From Cucumis sativus (lineage: Eukaryota; Streptophyta; Magnoliopsida; Cucurbitales; Cucurbitaceae), in assembly GCF_000004075.3 (NCBI RefSeq), contig NC_026658.2, forward strand, positions 18,650,075 to 18,714,074: 64,000 nucleotides of DNA. Direction: 5' to 3'. The notes beneath the pieces are model-generated. The model saw nothing but the letters and a program-made list of their open reading frames with translations. It made no database searches and was not told the origin of the DNA. This document shows positions 48,986 to 61,831 of this stretch, in pieces (position 1 is the stretch's first letter; the number at the start of each line of letters is the position of its first letter). A program made the translations under genes and the position numbers.

Positions 48986-49814
48986 CTTATGTTGGAAGAT
49001 AGAAAAAAAAAAGTAATAAATAAAATCTTAAAAAACACAAAAAAAATAACTATACGCTAAAATAAAAACATTAAAATCTAAGTCATTGGAACCCCTCATA
49101 TGCAACCTATAATTAACTAAAAACAACTTTTAGCTTGAAATTTGCATTATCACAACTAGATATAATTAATAGTTTTCAACTTATTTTATACAACTAATAT
49201 ATAAATATTCAACAAACTAAAACTTGGTACACAAATGAACATATGCACAAAATGAAGTTAAACAATTTCATCATATAAACAAAACATGACCACAAACAAA
49301 ACATCCTAATAGTGTATATCAAATCTAAGAGATTGCCTATTGGTATATTGGTATTGTGATCATTGTAATGACCCACCACGACTCTTTTGTAGCCACCAAT
49401 CACTCCATTTTCTTGGGATCATGTTAAGTTACTACTCGCTGACGAATCTTCCGAGAAGTGAGAAGCTTTAGTACATTATTCGAGCATACTGCAAAACAAA
49501 AATGTGTGGAGTAAAACAAATAAACTTGGATCCAACTCAATGCATGCTTTAAAAAAAAAATTGCTAGCTACCTTACCACATTTTAGAACAAGAAGTTCAT
49601 GTCACTATGGCTACCAAAAGCATCAAAAAATTGCTTAAATGACACTTTTTAAATCTCAACTACTGAAAAGGTTCTTAAGAAGTGCTACATTTCACTCCCA
49701 ACCTTTTAAAAAGTGCTACATTCCAACTCTAAAAATGGTTGGAGTGTTTTCATTTTAATCTTCATTCTAATGAGAGACCATTTCAATTACTCAAACAGAA
49801 TTTCCAAACTAATT
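48986..49814. other. AT-rich spacer
   Basis: No gene. Nothing recognised. Confidence 0.5.
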
Positions 49815-49900
49815 AGATTATTTTGTAATAAATGCTCGGGTGAGGATTTGAACCTTGTCCACCGGAACATACGGGTGCTAGTTGAGCTAAGTTCATGTTG
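49815..49900 (-). mobile_element. tRNA-derived SINE-like element
   Basis: Minus-strand box A TTAGCTCAACTAG (plus 49878-49890) and box B GGTTCAAATCC (plus 49844-49854), followed by ATTTATTACAAAA. The box A is nearly identical to that at 17.93 kb. Confidence 0.55.
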
Positions 49901-49977
49901 GCAAATTCATACTTTCTAAAACCAGAAACAAGAAGATAACATTAGGAATTTGAAGGAGAAAAACATAAAATTAGGGA

Positions 49978-50220
49978 TTAAAGACGTATCATACGCAATT
50001 TGATGATGTTGCTAGCGCCGAAGATACAGTGAGTAATGGTGAACTTGAGAGGCTTAGAGGGAGGAAAATATGCGGCCAATACGCATTTCTTGTCGCATCT
50101 CCGACGGAGAATCTTGCACGTCGCATACAAATTGACCACCACAGATGCCTGAACGGTCGGCGACGGTGAAGGAGATGCGACGGCGACTGAGAAAGGAGAA
50201 GAGTTGAAGTTGGGTTGCAC
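49978..50220 (-). pseudogene. Broken LBD (LOB-domain) first-exon remnant, minus copy
   Basis: The minus frame reads LYATCKILRRRCDKKCVLAA, YFPPSKPLKFTITHCIFG and ASNIIKL. It matches the LOB domain but the first metal-binding cysteine is Tyr (Y-x2-C-x6-C-x3-C). The start codon equivalent to the plus copy's ATG is GTG. The splice-donor area has a small deletion. It is an inverted partner of the 46.8-kb copy, with alignable flanks on both sides (46555-47050 against 50415-49930). Confidence 0.8.
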
Positions 50221-50419
50221 TTTGCCCTAGTAAAAGAGAAAGTGGGGGAGAAGGAAAAGGAGAAAATAACACAAAGTTAATTTTTAGGGTTTTCTTAATT
50301 AAAGGATAACATGGACTTTTCACAACTTATTTGTCCTAAAAGTACTCTTTTTTTTAAAAGTTCATCTCCAAACTCTATGTACCCATCAAAATAATCTCAT
50401 TTTTTTGCAATTTCCCAAC

Positions 50420-53400
50420 TTTTATTGATCGAAGAAAAAAAACTCAACTAATAACTCATCTTTCTAAAGAAGTTGACTTTAAACGCCACTTAAAAGTTGA
50501 CCTTTTTAAAGTATATATAACCTAAATAGACCTTAAAATAGAGAGCTCGACGATTTTAGTGAAAATAAATATAGATAAAGGTATTTGTATTTTTTTAAAA
50601 AAATATATATTTTAAGGATTGTTTTGACCTAAGGAATCGTCAAAAATAACAAATTTGACAAAATTTCAGATTCTACCAACAATAAACATAGATATATATT
50701 CACATGCTCCTGACATTAATAGCCAAAAAAGTTATAAGTTTCTATCATTCATAAAATTCAAAATTTTACTATAAACATATAAATATTTAAGTTTATTTTA
50801 CTATATTTAATATAGTTATAAAATATGCATAACTTAATGAATGAATGTATAATTTAACAACTCAAAGAAAATGGTTTGATTTTGTCTTTATTTAACAAAC
50901 ATATAAAGAAGCATATCAACCCACAAAATCTTGTTAATTCTAAAATATACGGTCCAAACAAAAAATAATAATAAAACAAAGATGCAAATTGAGAATGAAG
51001 TCAAATTAATTGCATCAACACAAATTGGCGTTGATATGTTGAAAATTTAAAAGAGAAGATTTGAAGTGTTACGGCATCTTCTCTCTAATCTCAAAATTGG
51101 ATCATTCTCATCCACTATTAATTATACATACTTTCGTTTTTCTAACCATCACAATATTAAATTCTTCATTCTTTTAAAAAAAATTACTAAACTCCTCTCC
51201 TAAGCTTTTAATTTACTTTCTTTTTTTTCCAAAACATTTTATAAAATATATAGATGAAAGCAAGGCTCATTATTTTTCATTTTCTACTCCATCCATACTT
51301 GTAAATTAAAACGTTTGTATCAATATTTTACATTTATTTAAAAATTATAAGAAAATCAATGTGTTATACAATTCGAGAGTCGTCGATTATGACTTAGTTG
51401 CCCTCGTTGACTCCGAATGCTATGTTGCTATGACTCTTTTTTATTCTCTAGTTCTTGTTGACACTCTTGTAGATCAGATACATCTTTAGGTTCTTCATAG
51501 TGTAGACATTCGTTACATTATTTGTTAGTTACCTATTTTTATCTGACTTAATTTGATTACAAATCCACCAAATGCCATTATTTATCGACAATTTGGCAAA
51601 CATGAGTTAAATTACATGGCCACTAAAAGTAAGTATCTTCAAGATATTTGTCAATAGTGTTGAATGATTAAGGAGGTGACACATGATCGACCTTATGTTA
51701 CTTGCCAAGTAAGCCTCCAACCTTTAACTAAATTAAAATGATAAAAAGAAAAAAACAACTTCAAGTATTTTACTTATATGAAGTTGCAAACTCAAATCTC
51801 TTACTCAGGCAACTTGTAACATTAATAATCCTTAACAAAAAAAAAAATAATAAAAAGGAAAATAAAAGAACAGAAAGGAAACGCTAAATAAAGGGGGTTT
51901 TGTGAAAATAGCAAAAAAAACTGACGATAATAGGGTTTACATCACTTATTTTCTATTATATTTTAAAGTTCTAAGAGTTAGAATTCAATTCAAACATCAA
52001 GTATAAATTCATTTTTATTTTTCATGAATCACACACAAAATTGAAATCTAGACACAATCAAAAGTAAGGATATATAATTAAAAGTTTGAGAATCTATTAC
52101 ACTATTAAATTTTCAAAAATCTATTAGACAAAGAAGTGAAAGTTTAGGAATAAGCTGACAGGAAAAAAAAAAGGTAGCAATCCAACTTAATAAAAACATA
52201 AACTTTAAAGTAAAAAAGAACAATAACGAAAAACAACAACCATAAGTTCAAGCAACTCCATTCTTTCAAAATCAATCGGAATATTTTACTTTTAAAAGTT
52301 ATTGGGTCTCTTTCAACCCCCCACAGCTTCATAAAGAAGTTATAATAAATGCCTGTCTGAACTTTCAGTTAGGAATCCCAAATTAACCACCAAACCGAAA
52401 ATATAGACTTTTAGGGGACTATAGATTATATTGCTTCTTAGAGGTTGGAGGTACAAACTCCATACTATCCAAAATTCTTCCATCCTATTAAGAATCTAAA
52501 ACAAATTCCATCAATTGATTATAATTTAAGTTGTTTTAAAACTAAGTTAAGGATTTCGTTTCTTATTTTTTAATTTTGAAATTTGTACTCGTTTACTCTA
52601 GATATTTTTTGGGTATGGTTTTCACTTTTTTCAGTGGAGAAACCTTGCCCACCCATTCTCAAGAGTAGTGGAGGAACCTTGTCCACTGAGTGACAGGAAG
52701 ACATGATGACCTAAGTGAAAAAACCTTACACCCATTCACTGGCTGGAAGCCATTTTGATAATTGGAAAAACCTTGAAGAAGAAAGCTAGTTTCCAAGAAA
52801 AAAAAAAACCATGACCAGTCTCAAGATCAAGGGAGTGAACTCAAAAAATACTGAGGAGAAGCCGAAAAGTTCATGGCAAGTCCTTTGTAGGCCTTTGGCT
52901 CAGGCTTACCACATTTATGGTAATCCAAATGACATATTGTGATCATATTGTTTTTCTTTAAGGAGGTGGTGCTCGGCACTTAAGAAGCCACTTGGGCCTC
53001 TTGGCTTAAGGTGTGCGCATTTGGTCGCCTCAATAGAAAAGAAGAAGTTGGGTACTACCATCTACTATGCATCCCATACATCCCCAAATAGCAACGTGAC
53101 ATGTGGCAAAAAGTTTTAAAAAACAATCGATTTCTTTTCTAGTGATAAGAAGAATGGGATTAAATATAATCTAGGTTGCAACTAATCATTCGATAAGACT
53201 TTTTGTTTTTTCAAGGAAATATTTGAATTTTTTAATAAAATTTTCTAAAGAAAAAAAAGTTATTGAAAATTAAAGAAAACATAGCTTTTAAAAACTTTTT
53301 ATTGTTTTCAAACTGTCTATAAGAATTCAAATATTTTCCAAAGATGTGAAATATGGTTAAATAAGAGAAGATAAATATAATTTTCAAAAAATAAAAGAAC

Positions 53401-53600
53401 AAATGCCTGAATATTTAAGAATGCCCTTCAAGCTTCCCTTCAATTATTGGGGTTAAGTGACTCATATTGTAATTTCCTCCTATTGGCCCCACTTTGACCA
53501 TCCATAATAAATAGGGAAATGTCCATCCTAACCCATTTGAACCAGTCAATGAAGTCCCTCCATTTTCAAGACTTGAGATTGAGAAAGAAACCACTTCTTC
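50420..53600. other. AT-rich intergenic region
   Basis: No gene recognised. A stretch at 52632-52790 contains four loose copies of a gtggAGAAACCTTGtCCAC-like motif. A short plus-strand open frame at 52811 (about 42 codons) has no recognisable motif. 53200-53400 is poly-A/T rich. Confidence 0.5.
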
Positions 53601-53665
53601 AATATATAGCACAAAATTTGGATAAAAGAATTTAGACACACAACTACAAGCAGAACAGGAGAGAG
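53601..53665 (+). promoter_or_regulatory. Core promoter and short 5' UTR of the 731-residue membrane protein
   Basis: CAATATATAGCAC at 53599-53611 looks like a TATA box, leaving a leader of roughly 35 nt. An alternative TATA-like ATAAATAG lies at about 53506. Confidence 0.4.
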
Positions 53666-55861
53666 ATGGGAGTAGTTGGTTGCAACAATGATGGGTACCT
53701 GAATGATGCCAAGTACAGCGAGCCTTTGCCATGGATTGGAATCTACATAGCTGCAGCCTCTTTGGTCTGCCTCTTAGCGATGGCTGCTGATCTCATCCAC
53801 GGCATCGGCCACAGAAAATTCTGGTTTCCCTGTAAGTTCTTCACTCTTAACTCTACTTCCCTAACCCTGATAGCTGTGGCAATCAAGCTTTGTGTGGATC
53901 TCAATACCTCCATGCCTGGCAGAGAGGATCAGCTTGCAAAGCTAAGTAGTGCTGTGCTGATGTGCACCATCATGGCTAATTGTATGCCTTCTCTTGGGTC
54001 TATGGAAAATCAAGAAATCTTTATGAACGTTATGGCTCTAGGGATTCTTGTTATTACCCTCATCGTAAACGTCGGTATGGAGATTGGTACTGGAGTGATC
54101 TACGTTTATATGAAAGAGCACGTTTCTATTCTAATCTCGATGCTTGTTTTACTTGGTATCTTGAGTTTTTCTGCTTCAGTTGTTCCATCAACTAAGAGCT
54201 ACCTGGAAATGAAGTATTGCGTAAGACATGAATTAGCATCAAAAGAGTGTGCAGCAAATGGAAAAGGAGACAAACCAGTCATCGAAAGACTCAAAGTGGA
54301 TTTGATGAAATATTGGATGATGTCTCAAACAACCAGCCCCCAGTTTGTGATGGGCCGATCCGCCACATGTACTGCTTCTGGGGCAATCAGTCTTCTTAGC
54401 GCTGCAATTTTAGCAGAGGCTATTCTTACATCCTACTTGATGAAGAGATCATTGAAGTTCTGCAACGGCCAGTCTGATTATAAATGGTCAATCACTTTTA
54501 TCCTCGTTATACAGTGCGTAGCAGTTGTAGTGGGGACTGTCGCCCCGGCAATCAGATGGTTTACAGCTATAAAATTCAGGTGTCCAAACCTGAGAAATGG
54601 AGGTTACAAGAAGGAATTCAAATTAGAATACTACTGGATTCGATATCTAGTAGAGATGAAAGAGTCTCCATTAACTATCAGAGTTAAAAATAGAAGATGC
54701 AGAAAGCTTGCTCATAATGCAAGAAACACATTTCTGGATGCATGTATCATCCTACAAACAGTAATAGTGTTCATAAGCAAAGTGATTCGACTTATTTCCA
54801 TTTTCTTTTTCAGAGGAATCTTCTCATGCTGTGACCTTTTCAAGAGTTTGAAAAACAGGCTGTGGTTTAACAGCACCATTCCTCTCAGCAATTCAGGGTC
54901 AGAAGATGATGCTGATTCGAAGCTAGATCTAAGTCGTTTCGTTCTGTATCTTGAAGGTGAAGATGATCTGGTTCACGTGATGGTAACAAATAATTATCAT
55001 GCCGTACATCATTGGATTCAGAAAGGGAAGAAGAAAAAACCTAAGATTCTCATTCACCTATTGGAAGGAACGATCATATCACGAGGTTTCAGGGGAGTGG
55101 CAGAGTTTGATAACCATCAAGTTCCATGTCTAGATTCCAAAGAGCCCCAAAATTGCTGGGCGCTTCCTGTGGTGACATTAACAGCCATAGCAATTTCTCT
55201 TCCAAATATAAGACGTCATTTAATCAAACATTTGGTGACCGCAGTAAATGAAGGCCTCCGATACATAAGACTCATCGAAGATTGCTTCGACATGGAAGGG
55301 AATTTCATAAACCTAAAAAAAGCAGCAGAAATGGTTTGGCTAGGAATTGATCTCCACAATCAATGGCTAGACATAGACCTCCACAAAATTTCACATCATA
55401 AAGAAACCCCAAACGAAGTTTTCCAACAGTTTTCAGATGAAGCAAAGAAAATGTACACAGAGGAGAAGACTACTAATCAACATCTATGCTTGAAACTAAG
55501 TACTTCAAAATGGCCAATCAAGATATTGGCTACGAACTGTATGTACAGAATAAGCGAATCGATGCTGCTGAAGTACGAAAAGAAATACAGGTATACAAAC
55601 GAACAATTGTTCTTAGAAATGGAAGCAATGATTTCTGGCATAATGGGAGCGTGCATGACAAATTTGGAGAAAGTGATATCAACAAAATGTGCAAACTTTG
55701 TGATTGAAAAACGAGAGAGGAGCGTGAGAGAAGCCGCTTACATTCTGGGGAAAACAGGGAGGATTTTGGATCTCATAGAAAAGACGACGGTTCCACCACT
55801 TGATGAACATCAAATGAGGAGCATTGATGAATGGCGATTGGCTTACAAGCTGGAGATGTAG
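53666..55861 (+). CDS. Plant-specific multipass membrane protein, 731 residues, single exon
   Basis: A long intact single-exon gene. The N-terminal half has about eight hydrophobic segments (near residues 22-45, 55-77, 95-112, 117-147, 153-175, 235-260, 275-300 and 355-385), starting with SEPLPWIGIYIAAASLVCLL. The C-terminal ~330 residues are soluble, with a basic patch (GKKKKPKILIHLLEG near 455-470) and a helical region ending DEHQMRSIDEWRLAYKLEM. It belongs to a plant family mostly annotated as uncharacterised. I recall a resemblance to Arabidopsis ASG7 (altered seed germination), unverified. It is not obviously a transporter or channel of a named family. No enzymatic motif seen. ATG 53666 follows a plausible leader; the next Met would remove conserved-looking sequence. 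Confidence 0.88.
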   Translation: MGVVGCNNDGYLNDAKYSEPLPWIGIYIAAASLVCLLAMAADLIHGIGHRKFWFPCKFFTLNSTSLTLIAVAIKLCVDLNTSMPGREDQLAKLSSAVLMCTIMANCMPSLGSMENQEIFMNVMALGILVITLIVNVGMEIGTGVIYVYMKEHVSILISMLVLLGILSFSASVVPSTKSYLEMKYCVRHELASKECAANGKGDKPVIERLKVDLMKYWMMSQTTSPQFVMGRSATCTASGAISLLSAAILAEAILTSYLMKRSLKFCNGQSDYKWSITFILVIQCVAVVVGTVAPAIRWFTAIKFRCPNLRNGGYKKEFKLEYYWIRYLVEMKESPLTIRVKNRRCRKLAHNARNTFLDACIILQTVIVFISKVIRLISIFFFRGIFSCCDLFKSLKNRLWFNSTIPLSNSGSEDDADSKLDLSRFVLYLEGEDDLVHVMVTNNYHAVHHWIQKGKKKKPKILIHLLEGTIISRGFRGVAEFDNHQVPCLDSKEPQNCWALPVVTLTAIAISLPNIRRHLIKHLVTAVNEGLRYIRLIEDCFDMEGNFINLKKAAEMVWLGIDLHNQWLDIDLHKISHHKETPNEVFQQFSDEAKKMYTEEKTTNQHLCLKLSTSKWPIKILATNCMYRISESMLLKYEKKYRYTNEQLFLEMEAMISGIMGACMTNLEKVISTKCANFVIEKRERSVREAAYILGKTGRILDLIEKTTVPPLDEHQMRSIDEWRLAYKLEM

Positions 55862-57289
55862 CATTCGTGGAAGGTGAAGGGGGCGGCATACGAAGGTGCT
55901 TTCTCTGAATTTGAGAGGAGTTGAAGCAATGGAGCATTGGGTGGATCAAAGGAGTACACAAATTCAGATGCAAGTAGAAACCGTAGAAGGATATTTAGGT
56001 TTGATGGTTAGTTCATAGTTACTCATGAAACGTTGTTGCAAAGTTTGAATTATTCCAGATGGGTTCGGTGAATGGGGTTTAGGGTGACACTGACACACCC
56101 TCTGCCCGTGCAACCGTGTCTACTTTTGTAAATTTCTCTTCTCCTTTCTCTCAAACTTAGTACGGAATCTTTCGCTATTTGCAAACTAATATCCCACATT
56201 TTCACAATTTTAGTATTTATATTAAATGAATTCACATTTATTCCTTTCATTTTAATTAATAAATCTTATTATATTTTTAATTCAAATATTATAACTAAAC
56301 TAATGCAAACATACATAAATTAATAATAATAGAAAATATAAAATTTTACTGTGCCAAATATTTTGAATAATTATTTCTTCACATTCTCTTTTTCAATTTA
56401 AATTTAAAATTCTTATCATTGCTGCATTTAACATATAACAATTTGAATTTAATATGATGGTATAATAGCAGGTGCAATTAAAATGTATCCCGTTAACAAC
56501 AAAAAATTATTCAAATTATTCTTCTCTTTTCGGTCTTCCAAAATAACAGAGATGACAACTATAACATTTCTATTAATGACAATATTCAAGTTTTTCAAAA
56601 TACAAACCAAACCACGTTGTGCATGACAATATTCGAAGTAACGGAGCATAAAGAAGAATTTCAAAGCAACATGACAACTAAAAGAATTATAATGGCGTCA
56701 ATAGTAAAGACTCAAAAAACCTTATTAAAATGGAAGAAACCAATAGTTCGTTTGAAAGTTTGGATGAGAAATAGACGACGGTGCGAAGGAACTTGATTAC
56801 AAAGTAAATGGTTGTGAAACCGTGCGCTATGTCCAACTCTAAAAATTGAGGAAATTGGGAAACTTCTTCTTTGTACTCAATCGAAAACTTATCCCTAAGT
56901 TTCATCCAACTCTCGATTAAAATCCCTAAACATAAATATGTTGGATTAGTTTTATATCTCTTCTCTCAAATACTCCAACTTACTCCATCAATAAACTATG
57001 TTCAATCTCTCATCTTGCACTACTAACATATTAGAAACTGAGTTTAAATCTACCTAACGCTTCCAACATACGTAACACTTCCTACATACTTAATTAAAAG
57101 CTATCTAACTAATTTTAATATAAAAAACTAGGCTAGTATTATTATAGAATAGCCATAAAATAAATTAACCACATATTACGTCAACCTTTTTAATTACAAG
57201 CTATCTAACATTTTTCAAAAATTCAAATTTAAATTAAACATCAAATTCACGAAAGTTTAACATTTAAAACAATTATTTATATATTCTCT
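55862..57289. other. Intergenic, 3' flank of the membrane protein gene
   Basis: The first ~300 bp are likely 3' UTR. The rest is AT-rich with no gene recognised. Confidence 0.5.
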
Positions 57290-57574
57290 TGCATTTTCCT
57301 CCATTGCATCGGGGAAAGCGCAACAGTTACATATTTATTTCAACCTTCCCGATGTTTCTGTCCGACGTTGTTTTCCTGTGCGTCAAAGAAGTTGGATGAT
57401 AAATTAAAAAAAAATAAAAATGACGGATCAAGGCTGACATTTTGAATTAAGATGTCGAGCTTGCTTGCCTAAACTGACGCCATAGTGCCTACATCGATAT
57501 TGGTCATTTATGTCGACATTTGGTTTTTCGATGCCCGTCTCGACATCGGGAATTCCTCGGTTTCTTGTAGTGTA
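57290..57574 (-). mobile_element. CACTA transposon end, second family
   Basis: The complement of the right border (about 57560-57574) is CACTACAAGAAACCGAGG. Inside are repeated cGATGTCGAGa, gTCGACATtt and cccgat-like motifs on both strands, as expected of subterminal repeats. The sequence differs from the CACTA end at 36.97 kb, so it is another family. The left terminus was not found. Confidence 0.6.
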
Positions 57575-60310
57575 GTGTTGGTAAATTATAGTAGTGATCT
57601 ATCACTACCTATGATTGATAAACAATAATGTTTTGTTAGATTTATAAATATTTTTTGTGTGTTCATCTTGGTATATTTAAAAAACAACCTAAATAAAAAA
57701 GATATTTCAAAAGTGAAAATGTCGTGTTTATTTTAATAGCTTAAATTACAAAAAATGTGCGTCGTAAACTTTGATGTTTGTGTCAAAAATAGTCATAAAC
57801 TTTAAAAGTTTAAAAACTACTCTTAAATTTTAAAAAATAGAAAAAGAAAAAAAATATATCATTCACGTTAGTTTTGGATGGATACCATTAAAGTTTTGTT
57901 TCAAAAATACCCTAAAATTTAAGAAAGTTAAAAAATACTTTAATTAGTCCAAATTTTGTGCCAATTTTCTCACCAACTAAAATCAAAATCAAAATTTTAG
58001 GTTAAAAAACCATAGTTTTAAATTTATTTGATTATTAACACATAATGATATATCACAAATACAATCAATCTCAATAGTTATTGTTGTAATTAACATATAG
58101 TTAATTATCAAATAAAAAAAATGTATTTGTCTATTAACACCGTGATAGTCTGATAGATCTATCAGTGTGGTTTTTTTTTTAAAAAAAAATTATTGGTTAT
58201 TATTTTATATATTTTAAGGAGATTTTCTTTGAAAAAATTTGCAAAATTTTGTGGAATTTAAAACAAACGTTTAAAATATCGATGTTTATTGATATATTGA
58301 ATATTAATTTTACATAAAATTTGATTTCAATAGATATTTTTGAAAATTTATAAAATATTTTATTGTTTTAGTAAAAATATCTATTATTTATATTACAATT
58401 TAAATTATTGAAACAAAACTTTAATGTTCTCCCTCCAAAACTAAAACTAAGTGTAATAATATTTTTGAATCTTTTTCAAAAGTTTAACAACATTTTTTAA
58501 ACTTTTGAAATTTTAGAAATATTTTTTTAAGAACAACATATAACATCTGTTTTATTCCGATTGTGAATATGACAAATATGGTAAGTAATTAGTGATAGCA
58601 AACAGGTATCAAAATATTTTTTATTTTTAAATTTACTACTTTTACAATTTAAAAAATATAATGACATGAGCTCTATTATCATAATTTTTTTTGCTATTTT
58701 TGCAAGCGCTCCTCTTTTTAATTAGACATCAGCTTTCATGTGTATTTTTTATAAGTTAACCAATATATTATGTGGGAGCAGTGATGCATGAAAGCATTGA
58801 AAAGGGATAAAATGAATAAGATAGGTACTTGTCAAATATTTGCAAAAGATGAAAACTATTTGCTAAGTGTAGATTTTTGGTCCGTTTCTATTTTTTTGCA
58901 AAAGACGCAACCATTAAAAACTTGTGGAGGAAGAGGATTGTTTTGCATTCAATGCTTAAATAAGTGTAGATTGAGTATCTAAAGTTTACAATTTTTCTGT
59001 TAATAAAAGGTATTTCTTGATGAGGTCTGAGGTTAAGGTTAATTAAACATAGCAACTTAATTATTTCATTTTTTGAGTAACTTAGAGTTGGTTATCCACA
59101 GTGAAGGTGGTCATTACTGTACTTGTTGATGGATCGCAGAAACACATAGATTTAAGAGAATAGAGAAATACTGTTGAAATGGGTAACATTTCAGCCATTT
59201 TCATGAGAGATTATTAATGATTTGATGCTATTGGTTATTTATGGTGGAACATGCCATATATCAAATTCAACATGTAACCTAACATTCATTATGCGCCAAT
59301 CGGGAAGAGAATCAAGCACCATAACATTGAAAAAAACACAAATGTTCAACAACGTGTTTGTGAATAGGGGTGATCATCGGTCAGATAAGTCACTTTCTTA
59401 ACCTGACCTAATCGGTTTATACTAAGAAAAATCCCAATCGTATTTTTAATAAAAGTGACCATCGGATGTTGGTTTGGTAGATTTCAGTTGTTCGGTGAGT
59501 CAGGGCATAGAACTTGGTCCTTGTGCCCTAATTAATTTGATATTGGCTTTATTTGACCTTTAGACCGAATTAATCCTATTCTTTTAGGTTTGGACTTTAT
59601 TCCAAATCTTAATATTTATTCGTATAAAAATAATTAATTTAATCTAATAGTCAAGACAAAAAGCATATGATACATCATCAGAATCAATCCGTTATTGCCT
59701 TAAATTTTAATTCGGTCAATTTTGAAACTAGCCCCAAATTTGATGGTTTCTATTTTTGTCAATAATTTGAGAAAGGAAAATGACAATTGATTAGTGATCC
59801 AAAATTTCTTTTTGGAACAAAAAAAAAGTTTATTAATGACTTGAGTTTCATGTTGGAAATGAGTATCACTGAAATGATTTACGGTTGAAAATATGATACT
59901 AGGTTAAAATTTAAAAAATATCTCTCAACTTTACATTTTGTGTCAAAGATATCTTGAACTTTCAAAATTTTCAAAAATACCTTCAAACTTTCAAAATTAC
60001 TCTCAAACTTTCAAATAGCGTTTTAAACTACTCTTACGGTTCATTAGTATAAATGGAAACCATTAAAGTTTTGTTTCAAAAATCCCCCTAAATTAAACTA
60101 TTGAAAAATTTCAAAAATACACTTGAACTTAAAATTCGTTAAAAAAAAACTACTTTCACTATTAATATATGAACTAAAACCGTTAATATATTATTGCAAA
60201 AATAACATATAAGTTTATTTGAAGTTTTCTTAGTTCGAAAAGAATCAATTTTAAAAATTATATTGGCCTTGTTTGGTAACAATTTGGTTTTCAAGTTTTT
60301 TATTTTTTAG
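57575..60310. other. AT-rich intergenic region
   Basis: No gene recognised. CTATCACT/GATAGATCTATCAGTG motifs occur at about 57598-57608 and 58147-58166. A 64-codon frame at 58788-58982 has six Cys or Met-rich stretches but no recognisable fold or signal peptide and is not called. Confidence 0.5.
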
Positions 60311-60582
60311 TTAAGAATATAAACATTATTTCTACCTCTAAATTTCTTCAACCTAACTTTCAAATTCAACCTTGTATATTTTTTAATTAAGAATATAAAC
60401 ATTACTTCTACCTCTAAATTTCTTTAACGTAACTTATATCACTCAACCGAATACCTAGACTACCTAAGTTTGAGACTCCATCTTGGTAACTTAGGGTCTC
60501 CTAAGTGACAAATTTAGTGGACTCCCTAAGTTTGAGACTCCATCTTGGTAACTTAGGGTCCCCTAAGTGGCAAATTTAGTGG
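60311..60582. repeat. Two adjacent tandem duplications (76-bp and 62-bp periods)
   Basis: ttaagaatataaacattatt starts a copy at 60311 and again at 60387 (period 76). Directly after, a 62-bp unit beginning actacctaagtttgagactc (60459-60520) is repeated at 60521-60582 with few changes. The unit itself has a ctaagtt/aacttag self-complementary pair. Confidence 0.85.
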
Positions 60583-61780
60583 AGATGGTCTTAGGCCCGC
60601 TCTAAGATAGAGACTCCTTCTCTTAAGAACTTGAACTCCCTTTAAGTTTGACAAAATCTCTTTTGTTTGAATGACTTAGGCTCCCCCTAAGCTTAGAGTA
60701 TCACTTCTCAATGGATTACAATGCATAGTAGTAAGAAGAAGGAAGTATGTGTCTGCTTGTTTCATTATGTGCATATATAGTGGTTCATAGATATGTCATG
60801 TTAAGACTCTAATTGAGAGACTTATCAATAAAAAAAAAGGTGCAATTCCTATTCATGTGTTGCTAAATTTCTAATGATATGTGTAATACAAGTTTTCCTT
60901 TCTATCGCTTGAAGTGAAACAAACATATAAAAGTATTCATACAATACTTTAGCTTGAAAATCTCAATTTAGTATCGACCAAACAAATCTAATGGCTCAAA
61001 AATATTTGACGGTTAAATATGGGAGGCTAGAAATTTCCATTCATAAAAACTTATAAAATAAATAGAAGAATTTGAATGTCTAAATTGAAACAAATATTCA
61101 CCAATAACAAGATAATATAATTTAGAACTACAAATTATTATGATTATTAAATACAACACATTGAAGAAAATATCACCATTCACAGTTTTGTGGTCCATTG
61201 TTCACGAAAAAAGAGTGGGTGGGTAAGTGATATTTTATTTTTCTTTTTTTTACTATTTTGCAATATATATCAATCTTCTTTATTTTTATCATATAATTAA
61301 AATAAATATCATCAATCATATGTATAATGATGTTATTATTTTGATATCAACGTATTTGTGTCTTAAGAAATGAAATTGGAAAATATTATTGCAAGCCACA
61401 AAGGCTTTAAGTTTCAATTTCAAACACATTTGAATTTTATTATAAAAAGAAAAGGATGAGTGGGTATTGGGTAAGTGAGTAGTCGACCATCCAAAAGGAC
61501 CCGAAAAAGAGTAGAGTTGTCATCTGCAGTTCACTTACTGTTCAAGTTATTCATTTTCAATCCAAACCCTAACAGCCAAATTTTAAAAAAGAATGAGAAA
61601 AAATAAAAATGGCATAATGTCCTAATCTTTCTTTAATCTTCAACTTCAATTTGAATGACCCACTTCAAGAAATCAATCTAAGACAAAAACCCCCAAAAGT
61701 AAAGTAGAAATTTTCAATCCCCAAGCAATTCTATCACTATTTTTCACAATTAACTTCTTTCATATTACTACACACACCCA
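60583..61780. other. Intergenic, upstream of the last gene
   Basis: AT-rich, no gene seen. The right end should hold the promoter of the transmembrane protein gene starting at 61898. Confidence 0.5.
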
Positions 61781-61831
61781 CATTCAAATTTCACTCCCTA
61801 CTTCCTCTTCTCTTCTCACTCCACCGCAATA

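Noticed and set aside
52811..52940. Short plus-strand frame starting MTSLKIKG
   Set aside because: About 42 codons, no recognisable domain, no continuation. Possibly a transposon relic but not supportable.
58788..58982. 64-codon cysteine-containing frame, considered as a small secreted peptide
   Set aside because: No signal peptide and the cysteines do not form a known spacing.
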